Assembly: GCA_032358165.1 (NCBI GenBank)
Contig: JAALGY010000057.1
Location: 2,852,001-2,916,000, forward strand
DNA: 64,000 nt
Origin: Diplosphaera chodatii
Taxonomy: Eukaryota > Chlorophyta > Trebouxiophyceae > Prasiolales > Stichococcaceae
Reading direction: 5' to 3'
Position 1 is the first letter of the stretch; every line of letters begins with the position of its first letter. Position numbers and translations under genes: made by a program. Shown piece after piece: positions 44,701 to 56,700 of the stretch. The notes beneath the pieces are model-generated. The model was not told the origin of the DNA and made no database searches. It saw nothing but the letters and a program-made list of their open reading frames with translations.

Positions 44701-47700
44701 GCGGAGCAGGGCGAGGCGGCGGCTGCGGGTGGCCCTGAGGCGAAAAGGGACGACCTGGCGTCCCTGCTGGCGGCGCTGGCGGCGGTGTACGATGCCGCGC
44801 CGCAGCTGTGGCTGGACCCCGAGCTCAGGTGCCAGGCTGTTGCAATGTCCAATGATGCGAATGCTCTTTTGAGCGACAATTGTCAGCTACTCTCCTGCGG
44901 CGTCATCATAAGGTACAGTCCAGCCGAGAGCAGTGGCGCAGCATCAGTTGTGAGCCACAACTGATGCGCCTCGACCGCCTCGAGGCTGGGCTGTTACCTG
45001 GGTTGCTATGCTGAGCCAGACACTCCCTGCAGCAGCTGGCGCCCGGTGCATGCCCCACTGCAGCGACTTTGCCCCCCACCCGGCAGCCTCTGCAAACAGG
45101 AAAGCATGCACAGGCATTGCAGTGCTTCCTTGACTGCATCTCCTTGGGTGACTGCAATAGATCTTTTCACTTTGCAGGTACCCCATACTGGGGGAGTTCA
45201 TGGGGTACGTGGCCGGGGGCGATGTGGTGAACGCCGCGCCGCCCGTGTTCTGCGCCTACATGGGCGTCCTGGCCGCGCTGGCGACCACCGAGCCCGGCGC
45301 CCAGGTGCGGCCAGCTCCAGGCTTCCGGGAACTCATCGCATTGGTGGGATGGTCTGTCACAGCTTCAGCCAGCCAGACTGCTGGATCTTGCACCAGCACG
45401 GCGCTTCGCCCACTGGCTGCGTACATTGTGCTGGTGTGTGGTGTTGAGCGTCCAGCAACAAGTAGCCCAAGGGTTGAGACCATGTGGGCATTGCCGTGGC
45501 AGCTCAGTTCAGATCTCGTGCGCTGAGGTCTCAGGTTGTGTCACTTTCATGTGCTGCTGACACCCCGCACTGTGCTCCGCGCAGAACATGTATGCGCAGC
45601 TGCGGCAGGGGGGGGCGGCGGGGGGCATGGTGTCCTGGCGCCGCATGTTCGACTTCCTGCTGTCCATCTGCCAGCTATACTCCGACATCGAGGCCGACAC
45701 CCGGGTGAGCGCAGCAGCCATACAGCATCACAGATGCCGTTTGGAGGGATATTGGATGTGACGCCCATTGCTTGCCTCGCCGTTTTTGGCCATTAGGTTT
45801 CCCCTTCAGAAGGCTTGCCCTGTGGTTGATTGTCCTAGGACCTCCAAACTTCAGCATGCATGTTGCATCTGAGCTTTGTCGCCCCGCCTTCCTTTTGCTC
45901 AGGGCGGCGTTGCATGCCATCAGCTGACAAGGTACTTTGTCATGCCGATGATCGAATGTGGTCCAGTCCGACATGGACGCTCAGCAACTGGCACTGCTGG
46001 CTGCAGGGCGTGGGCCTGCAGGCGGTCATCCAGCGGGACGTCAAGGTGCTGTCGGAGGCGGACACGCAGGCTGTGATGGCGTACCTGCGCGTGTTCAGGT
46101 GCGAGGATCCCTTTCAAACATCGGCTGCCATTTTACAGGCTGCTATGCCTTGCAGCACAGGCAGCTGCTGTTGATGCAAGTACATACCAGCTCACATCCA
46201 ACCACTGCCTGAGGCTCAAGGATTACAGCAGCTGATGGGCATGTCCCATCGGCTGTCAGTGAGTCGTCGAGGCCTCCAGCAGTGCATTTCAGGATTGCAG
46301 TCAATATTGCAATGTGCATATATTCGGTGGGGCACAGCATCTGCCTGCAGTGTCAAATCATTGCATCCAGCAGAACATTCCGGAAAGCAGTATGCTTGCA
46401 ATCTATGTGCAACAGCAAGGTGATGGGGGAGGGCGGCGACGCAGCGGTGGGCTGGGCGTGGCAGCTGGAAGCGGACACCGGCATTGAGCCGCTGTGGGAG
46501 ATCCTGTTCCAGCTGGCGGCGCACCCCGTGCCGCAGGTGGGCTGGTATTCAGGACTCAGGGCTTAGGGCTGGCCGACCGACCTAGTCTGCTGGACCTGCT
46601 GATTGGCAGCCAACTTGAGCAGGGGATGTGGGCACGACGAAAACAGCAGCAAACACACCATTGTTTGGCAGGCTGATGCGCTACTAGTGTGGAGCGCTGC
46701 CCCGCTGTGGTACTGCTGCTCAGCTGAGAGCACGCTGCTGTTGCAGCTGGGTAGCCACACTTGATGCGGTGCAGCAGGTGACCGTACAGGGCGCAGCCTT
46801 GATCGTCCCAACGACCCGGCCCACTTCTTCATGTGCTGCATTGTTGTGCGGGATTTGTGAGCAACGTTTATGAATGTTCAGTGACACGCTGCAGGGAGTA
46901 ATGGGAACCGCGATGGGGCGCAATCGACCATTGCCTTGCTTTGAAGAGTGCCATACACTCACAGCGTTTCAAGGAGCAGTTGTAACTGCTGCAGGAGGTG
47001 AAGGGGGCGGCGTGGGGCGCAATCGCGGCGTGCGCGGCTCGCCCCGAGGCGGCGGCGGCGGCCTGGGAGCGGCTGCTGCAGGAGACGGTGCTGGCGGCGC
47101 CGGGGTCCGAGGCCGCGCTGACCGTGGCCATCCCCAGCTACGACATGACGTACCAGCTGAACGAGATCGAGGTGCGGGGCCTGCTGCCGTCACTGTCTGA
47201 AAGTGTCAGGGAGCTTATGAGGGATGAGAAAGCACTGTTGCAGGGCCAGCATCCACTCTCTGGAGGACCCCAATTTGTGAAGTTGTGGGAGCAGCGCCTG
47301 GATGCGCTGTTGTTATCGCTGCCTCCGTGCACCCGCACAGCAGTGATACCACCGCGATGGCACGCGCTGCTCCCACACATCGCAAGCTTCGAGACACAAG
47401 CATGCGCACGCTGACATTGTCCACAGCCGGCAGCTGCACCACATATCAGTGCTGAAGAGCAGTACAGCCTGACACCGCTGTTGCCATGCCAGCATGCCGT
47501 GTTGCACACCAAGCCACGGTCCACACCACGAAAGCAGATTGGCTCCAAACCCTGCTGCAGGCCCGCGCCGAGGACTACACAGAGACGCTGGCGTTTGTGC
47601 GGCTGCTGAACGTGCTGCTGGGCGCGACGGGGGAGGCGCCGCTGCCGGACGGGGGGCGCTCCGCCGCGGTGTTTGCGCGCCACGTGCGGCAGGACGTGCT

Positions 47701-50700
47701 GGCGGCAATCGGGCAGCGCGCCCACAAGTGAGTGCTTTCCTAGTCGCTGGAACTCCATATGATTGTGCGATGGGCCGTAATGTTTGCGCGCCACGTGCAG
47801 CAGGACGTGCTGGCGGCAATCGGGCAGCGCGCCCACAAGTGAGTGGCTTTGCTGCAGAATGTCGAAGCTGAAACATAGGCATCAACGCTTCGCACGTCAT
47901 GTGCAAGAGGACTTGCCTCAGTTGGACAGCGCCCACAGACGAGGCCACACCAACAGCATCCCACACACTGAGCGCCATCGTTTGCAACAAAGCATGAAAA
48001 CATCTTGGCATCCTATCCGACAGTAGCTGTGCTGTCGCTCAAAATAACAAGCACCAACACGGCGTCCTCCAATTTTGTGGGCGTGTTCCCATACACGCAG
48101 GAGCTCCACCCAGAAGTGGGAGCTGGTGGCGGAGTGCGCGCGGCACCTGCGGCTGGGCCTGCGACGGGTGCCCCTGGAGCTGCGACAGCCGCCGCGGTTG
48201 TCGTCTGCCGGCGGGCCCGACACCTCCGACGCCCCCGGCACCGAGGCCCTGCTGGACATGCTGGGTAAGGCTTGCTGACTGTATTGGCTGAAATCGCAGG
48301 CCAACCTTATTTACATGCTGTAGGAACAGCGGCAAGTGCAGGGTTCGATAGAGGGCATCTCTTGTGCACAACAATTGGCTGTATCCTGATTCTGGAGCAG
48401 CTCAGAGCATCTAGGGCTGCAGTGCCAGGATGGCCGGCAGCTGCACTGCATCCTGTGCAGGGCTGCTGTCTCTCTGCATTGCACTGCAGCTGCCATTGCA
48501 GTAGCGCTCATATACCGAAACTGATGGCTCGGCTGCGCATCCCACACTGATGCTTTGCGGTACCTTGTACTAGGTAACACCAGAAGCATGTTTTCCTGTC
48601 AAAGCTGTTCATGCAATTTCGTGTCTGAAAGTTTTTCCCTAAACCCTGCCGCAGCGCCGGGCGGCGGCATGCGCGCGGTGCTGCAGGCGCTGGCGCCCGG
48701 GGCGGCGGCGCTGGCGGCGGCGCGGCGGGACTCCCCTGACGGCGCGGCCCGGGAACGGGCGGCCCTGGAGTGCCTGCGGCTGCTGGGCGCCGGCTTCGGG
48801 GTCGACGTGGCGCTGGTGCACCGCCTGCGCTCCGCTGAGCTGGGTGCGCAGTCAGGATCCAGGGAGCAGAGTGATGGCATACGCCTGTTCTTAAACCCTG
48901 GTCTGCTCTGCTGCAACCTGTCCGGCACTGCTCTGCGGCTGGCAGCTGTCGCTGCTGGCTGCTGACTCTGGTGTGGTAGGTGGCTGCAGAGGTTGCTGAG
49001 ATGCCGCCTGTTGACATCTGCCCAGCTGTGGCACACCAGATGCAGGACACATCACCACAGCTGTCTAGGGGTTTTGCAGCGAAGTGCAAGTAAAATGCTG
49101 TGAACGATGCACCGGCCGCCATCAACTGCTTGTTGGCGTCATGCAGACCACTCATGCCGCGCTTCTCATATCATGAGTAGTAGGCATACTAAATGAACTA
49201 CATGTTTGTCCACGTGTGTGTCAAGATGACAAATGATGTCCATCTTCGTATATACTGTCAGGCCTGTACCAGACGCTTGACGCGGTGCTGGCGGCGGACC
49301 CGCGGCTGGTGGCGCAGCTGCTGGGCTACGTGCGGTACGGCTTCAACCCGGGGGTGCAGGCGGCGGCGCTGCGCGTCACGGCGCACCTTTCGGCGCGGCT
49401 GCCCGACCTCATACCGCTGCTTGCGGGCGCAGGTGCGGACGCACAAGGCAAAAGCAAGTGTTTCACACGAAAGCGTCGCAGGTGCGCAATCGCCAGCCAG
49501 TGTATCTGGTGGAACAGGGGTACCCTTTTGTGCTCGCCTTGCCCGTGGCAGATGCCCGCTTGCTGCCTGCTGTCGATGATGCACAAACCGCAGCTGCCGC
49601 TATGTGATGGAGAGGCCCACATGTCGACGCAGGACTGTATTTGCAGCTGATGGTTGGTAAGCATGTGGACTGCTTCACGACGCTGTTGCCTCTCCTCCCT
49701 TTCTGTTTGATGTCGGTGAAGGCGTGTCTGCCAGTACAATATGCCGTCCAGCACAGACCTTGGCAATGGCCATGCCAGCTGCCACTGCGACTGGCTTCAT
49801 GCAGCTCGAGTCTGCTCGAGGGCAGCTAGCCTCAAACTTGTCTAGGTCTTGGCTGGACACAACTAGCATGCATAAGTAGTATTTTCACACAGCCAGATCG
49901 GAAGGCACGTTGCATATCCATGAAGCTGACTGGCTCCGCAGGCGCCTCCGCCCAGGAGCTGGTGGACGGCTTTGCCGGCTGCCTGGCGGACGCGCTGGAC
50001 CCCGCCAGCCCATACCTGCCGGCGGATGAAGACGACGAGGCGGGCGGTGGAGACTTCGGCGGCGGCGGCGCGTCTCCAGCGCCTGGAGACGCGGACAGCG
50101 ACGCGCGCGCCGGCCTGGTGCTGCAGCTGCTGCTGGACAGCGTGCAGGTGGGCCATGTGGCAGGCGGAAGCAGGATGCAGTTCGTGGGACTTTGCCTGTG
50201 CAGCTGGGATGCGTGCCAGAAGATCAGAAGCTGTTTGAGCACAGCAGGAAGGCGAGTGCATTGGGAGGCTTGCATGGCGAGTCCACAGCCCAGGTTGAGA
50301 CTCCCGTCTACTTGGTGTGTCGTGTATTCCCTTCGACCGCCTTGGCCTGCGCTCGCAGAGTGGAGCCGCCACAGGGCCGACGCTGGGGCACCTGCTCTTG
50401 GGCTTCGATGTTGCGGACGGCCCGGCGGGTATGTTGCAGTCTTCCAGCTCCATTGCTTCTGCATGTCCGCAGTAGATCCTCTAATCCCCTTCCTTGTCCC
50501 ATTGCACGACAGCACCTGCTCTGAAGTCTGCAGCACTATTACGTATGCAGGTGAATGTGGGAGCCTAAAACAGATGTGGACCTCCTCTTGCAGGCCTGAC
50601 GGCTTCTATGCTGGACCCGCGGCAGCAGTTCTCCTGCCTGTCGGTGGTGCTGGCGGCTGTGTCAAACCCCGAGCCGCTGGCCACCCGCCGCCCGGCCCTT

Positions 50701-53700
50701 TATGACGCCATGCTCAGGTGACACATTGTACAAACTGCCTGCAGGCTGTAAACCGGTTTACAAGGCTGTTGTCAGGGCCTGACTTGCCCAGGATGTCGAG
50801 GCTTGCAACTCTGTTCCAAAGTAGCTGTGTCTGTGGAGTTGCACACACACTGTCAGACGCTGCAAAAGACAGAGTGTCATCCTCAAAGCTCCGTGTATCT
50901 TCGAAAGATGCCCTCCTGATGCTGGCGCGCAGGCTGCTAGTGGCGCTGGCGAGCGATGCCGCAACTGCAGAGCCGACGCTTCACCTGCTGCGCTCGCAGT
51001 ATGGCGGCATGGCGGCGCTGGTGCCGTCCGTGGTGTGCGCGCCGTTGCCAGAGCAGGTGCGGGGGGCTTCACAGCAGTTCAGGCTCAGGATAGACAGGGC
51101 TCGAAAGGCGCGGCTCCGTTGGCGCGGTCCTCGCTCGACTGCTTGATCAGATCTGCAACATATCTGCCAGGAGCCGCACGGACAGACACAGGCACCCGTG
51201 GTGCGCCTTGGCAACTGCTGCATGCTGCAGGTGGTCCTGTTCAGCTGCGACTCACAGTGCGTTATTGAACAAACGGATGGTACACAGTGGGTTTGCTGCT
51301 GCAGGACGCTGCACGGACTGCGTCGTTGCAGCAGCGGGGCAGCGCGCTGAGACTGCTGGCGCTGCAGCTGCACGAGGCGGACACCGCTGTGCCGCTGCAG
51401 CGGCGGTCGACACGCGAGCTGCTGACGGCGCTGTTCTGCTGGCCAGCAGACGATGCAGGTGGCCAGCCCTTGCTCTCCATGTTTCCTCCACGTATGCACA
51501 GCTGACGCTCTTGCAAGCAAGCTGTGGACGGATGGACACAGTGGATGCGCACCTGATTCCTCTTCCCACTCATCTTGCAACGGCAGGATTGCTGGCAGCT
51601 TTGCATCGGCTGACATGATCTTGAGCATGCAATGTTTCCCTCACTTGTGTGTCTGCGCAGCCAGAGGCTTCCCTCGGCACAACTGCCGTGGTATGGCTTG
51701 CAGTTTGTGTGGACCCTCAAGCCCACAGGATGTGCAGTGGATGATCGTTTGGCTGCCTGCAGTTTGTGACCTATTGGCTTTCAAGCCTCCTGATTGACAT
51801 CCCAGGCAGACACAGGTACAGTGTCACATTATTTGGCTGCAACCCGGCTATTTGGCTGTGCAGAGAATGGCGTGGCGGACGAGCCGCCGCGCAACGCGGC
51901 GCTTGTCCTGTTGCGGGGGCTGGCGGCCGCGGCGGACACGCCCGAGATGGCGACGAGTGTGCCCCCGGAAGTGCGGCGTGTGCAGCTGGTGAGCCTCTTG
52001 GCTGTGCATCCACTCGGTGCTGATGGGGTGACATCGCAGATCAGGAGGCCCGTAGCACTTGTTGCAGCTGAGAACCATCAGGTTGTTGCGCCCAGGGGCG
52101 ATGCCAGTCGTGAGCACAAAGCTGTGCAGGCCTGCTGCCGTGTTCTCCCATAGCTGCTTTTGGGAAGGTCGGCAGCAGGTTTGCTCGCGCTGCCGACTGG
52201 CATTCCTACCAGCCTGAAAGAAGTTCCGTACTGCTCACCTTCACAGCAGTTGCTGCAGGGCCTGCAATGCCTTTGGTGCTGCTGCTGAGCTGCTTCACTG
52301 CGTGTTGCAGCAGAAACACTCTGTGTGAGCCGTAATTGCATTGAGAGAGTGAAGCAGCGCATCACGTCGTAATCACAGTCAATGCAACTCTGCCACACTG
52401 AGCTGTCTCTGCTTCTGGCTTGGCAGGCGATGGGCATCATGGACCTGCTGGGCAGCCCCGCCGACGTGGCGGCGGGCGGGGTGCGCACGCGCGCCGACAG
52501 CGGCGCCTCCCTGTTCCACGTGCCCGCGCTCGCGGCAGCGCTGCGCGAAAGGTTTTTTTTCAAAAACGCAGCAGGAACTGTCTGCAAGCACTGTACCTGC
52601 TGTGCGCTACAGTTTCTCAGGACCCACCAGCACTCGTTGGACTGCCTGCTGGGTGCGGGGTAGCGCACACTGATTTTGTTGTCAGTCTGTGTTGCATTCG
52701 TGACTTGCAATGCCAGCTGGGCAGGCACACTCAGCCTTCGGGACAGATGTCCCCTGCATCTCTCGCGCGTCTCTCTTGTGCCTGTTCAGCCTTCCTCGCC
52801 AAGTGTCCATGCTCTTAGGCTATGGCTATTGCCCTGTGGTTTGGCGTCATGACAACCTACGCTCCTGTTGGTATGCTGCAGGTTCACTTTGTTCAAGCTT
52901 GCAGCACAGTGCATCCAGGCCCATTTGTTGCTGACAGGTACAACGCGGCGGCGGCGACATCTGCAGCGGCGCCCGCGCCCGTAATGCAGGACGCCTGCCG
53001 CGCCGCGCTGCAGTTTGCGGCCCGCTTCAACGCGTTCGCGCTGTCGGGCGGCGCGCTGGTCGCCCTCACCCGCGCCTGGCAGGCCACTGTGGAGGTCGCC
53101 TTTACCAAGCGGTGAGCTCCAACCCTGAACCTTTACGCCAATGAATGGTCTCGGACGCTCAGAGGCAGGGCGTGCACCTGCATGTCCTGCCCGAGGCTGT
53201 TTCTGAGCGCTCGTCTGTGGATCAAAGCCTATGCTAGATCAGCCTTTCGAAACAACAGTGCGAGGGTTCCATGTATGTGCAGGTTCGGGCTGCTGCGGAG
53301 CGTGCTGGAGGACACAGACACCCCCATGCTCGGCGCCGGCGCTGCCGCTGAAGATAGAGCTGGAGACGGTGGACAGGAGGGTGCTGGCGGGGATGCTGGC
53401 GGCGGCGCGATACCGGACTCTGCTCCAGGGTGGCCGGGCGGCGCGGTGGGGCTGTTGCTCAGCACGGCAGAGGAGGCGCTGGCGGCACTGGATTGGGTGC
53501 TGCAGGGTGGGGACGCCGCCCTCGCTCCGCCGCTGTGCCAGGTGCGAGGCGCTCTGTGGTGACGGTTAGCAAAGGGCCTCACAAGTGCATGAAGCTGGGA
53601 GCTTGGAACCAAAGCAAGCAGACCTGTGCTGACAATGCGGGCTGCATGCAAGCGGACGGAAAGATACAAGGTTCCCGTGATGAGTCCAGGGCAGGGCTCT

Positions 53701-56700
53701 GTATGACGCTGGATGCTTCACCAGGCTATGCGCTCACTACTTTGATGCCCTGGTCGCGTCCTTGATGTTGAAGAGATCCCTGCTCCTGGTGTGCAAAGTC
53801 ATGTTGACTTGCGCCTTTATCGGTGTTTGAGCTCTGCATCTCTTTAGACAATGACATGGGTCGTAGCAGGTGGTGTCCCTGCTGCTCACAAGTGACTTAC
53901 GCAAAACATTGCACGCAGATGTGCAGAAAGGTGGCTAGATCAGACGTGCAGGCTGTACACGAAGCTACAGCAACCCAGCAGCATCATGACACCGGTGTGT
54001 GGTCCTGTGCAGGTGGTGCGCACACTGCTGTCGTGCATGCGGCAGCAGGCCGCCAGCTTCTCGCTGCTGGACTCCGCTGACGGTGCGCTCTCTTCTTGAC
54101 CTGACCGTCGTAACGTACAATTCAATATGGCCTAGGTACTGTGGCATCACCCGCAAGTCCATGATGGCAATCTGACATCTGAGGGCTGCAAGTGTCAGGG
54201 TGTGTAATTTCGAATGACTGGGCCGAGATCATTGCCCGCACGTGCAGGTGCAGAGGCAATGACGCAGCGGCTGCTGCAGATTGGAGACTCCCTCCTGAAA
54301 TCCGCAACGTCCGCGCGGCGGCAGCCGGGGGCGCGCCTCCCGCTGGTGGGCGCCCTGCTGCAGCTGCTGGCGCTGGCGGCGGGCGGGGCGGCCGGCGGTC
54401 TGTCGCCGGCTTCGGTGGCGGCGCTGCTGGAGGGTGGGTGCGGAGATGCGAAGGATGTAGGAATTCATGTGTGGGTTTCACAAAACCATGTGCACACTTG
54501 CGGGCTTCCCGCGCGGTCTGTGCCCGCTTTGACTGAGGCACTGCATGTTTGGGCTGCCTAGGTTCACGACTGTTGTGACAGTGCAGTACTACTGGCTGCA
54601 TTGATCTCACATTCTGTTGCTGGTGCCGAAGCAGCGGCCTGACAGAAGCTGGACCCCTTTGCAAGGAGACCCTGCTTCAGCAAATCTGCCGCGGCACCAG
54701 AAGGGCTCCAACTACACTGTGCACCACTGCAACAGCCAGCCTCCTGCGAGCGTTGCAGGCTGTCTGACGACGATTCTGTCCTCGGCGCATGTGCAGGCCC
54801 CAGCGCGGACCAGGCGGCGGCCGTGGCGCCGGCCAGGGCGCTGGACGCGCTGCGGTCTCATCTAGAGGCGGGCCTGCCGCCGCTGCTGGCGCGCCACCTG
54901 GCGCTGGTGGACGTGCTGGCGGTCGACGCCATGTCCAGCGGCGCGGCCGGCCAGGTTCGGAGGTTTTACTTGGTGTGTGCACAGCAAGTGTGGATTGTGA
55001 CAGCACAAACTGCAACATGTTGCATGGCTGCGGCAGCAGCCCAGGCGGAGCCAGGGTGGCATGCCATGGTGACGGGGCTTTGCCCATCAGGCATACATGT
55101 GGCGGTGTATGGGCTGCTGCAACGAGTGCTTTGTGTGCTGGGGGTTGGGTGCTCAAGATATGCAACAGGGTTGTTGTTGAGCATTTCCTTTTTCCAGGCA
55201 GCGCAGCCTGCCCGCCACAGTTGCGAACCTGTCCTGCCCGCTGTTTATTCTGAGGTCTACTTGCAGCGCTGCACCATTTTGCAATTGCCACACTGCATGA
55301 GAGTGCATCGTGCTGTGCAACCAGCGTCATGGGACCTGCCAGCGGCATGTCGACAGTCACACCGTCAATTTAGTGGCAATGCATGCAATATCAGGTGGGG
55401 CGCGCCACGGCGCTCACGGCGCTGGGGGCGCTGGTGGCGGCGGACGCGGGCGGCGGCGAGGTGCTGGACCGCATCCACGCCGCCTCGCTGCCGGGGCGCC
55501 TGCTGCAGGAGCTGGCCGACACGCCGCCCTCCGCCGTGCTGCGGCAGGTGCGCAGGACCAGAGCTGCGCCGGGCTGTGTGCCGGTAGTTTGCGCGTGATC
55601 CTGGTGGTTTGTCTGGCGAAGCGTGCTGACTTGCATGGCTGACATGCGCTGGCTGTGTGCTGCGTAACTTTTGCCTGGCACGCCTGGAAATGCAGAGAGC
55701 GCAGTGCGCCACCCCCTGCAATACAGCACGCTGTCCTGGCGTCGGGCTCAACTGCTGTGTGGCCCACACCCTGCAGCACCAGCGGGGCCCCGGGCCGGCG
55801 CTGCCGGTCCTGGAAGCGGGGCTGCGGCTGCTGCTGCGGCTGGCGGCGCCGTCGGCCGACGGCAGCCCCGCCGCCGCGCACCGCCTGTTCGTGCTCAACG
55901 CCGTGCCCCGACTGGCGCAGGTACATCTTTCAACCCTAGCATATTTATTGCGCACAGCCCGCTGATACTGTATGCCATTCTGCATGTTCCTGCCTAGCAT
56001 AGGCTATTTGTGGGCAGCAGATAGACGAGGTATGGCGGTCGTCTTGGTGATGGCGGTCACCAGGACGCGAAGCTCCTGTTAGCGTAATACCATCACACAA
56101 CATTGCAAGCTGAGGATGCTGGGTCGAAACAGCAAACCGGCAGATGGTACACGAAGCTTGGACTGATGGGCACAGCAAGCTGTGCCCATTGCCTTGTTGT
56201 CGTGAGTACCATCTGCCTAACAACCAGGCAGCAAAGTGGCAAAGATCTCACACAGCACGAGTATGATGGGAACACATGCTCTGTTATGTCCCATTTGATG
56301 TCAATTTGATGGCTGACAATGTCCCCGACACCTGAAGCTGTGTGCACCCCAGGCCCCAGCGCCACACTTGCTCCTCATACCTATCTGGCTCTGAGGGATG
56401 GTGACCTGCTGTCCTGCAGTGCCGGCTGCTGGACGTGGAATTTGAGGCGCTGGATGTGGCGCCGATCGAACTGCGCAACCGCCTGCACCAGGTGCTTCCT
56501 GCTGCCGCCCCCAGTGCAGGCTCTGGCGCTGCTCCGCTGCGTGCATGCCACATTGCGCACTCAGGTGTTGCCAGGCACAGACCAGTTGTTGTGTCGTGCT
56601 TCTGATGCATACTGCCGCACAACAACTGCAGCCGCAAAGTGAAATCGTCACTGGGTAGCAGTTCGCTGTCATCTTGGCTGTGTGGGTTCGAGATCCTCAG

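Noticed and set aside
53231..53569. Alternative frame in NUP205 exon 27 with helical-looking sequence
   Set aside because: It does not keep phase with the flanking exons, whereas the chosen frame does on both sides.
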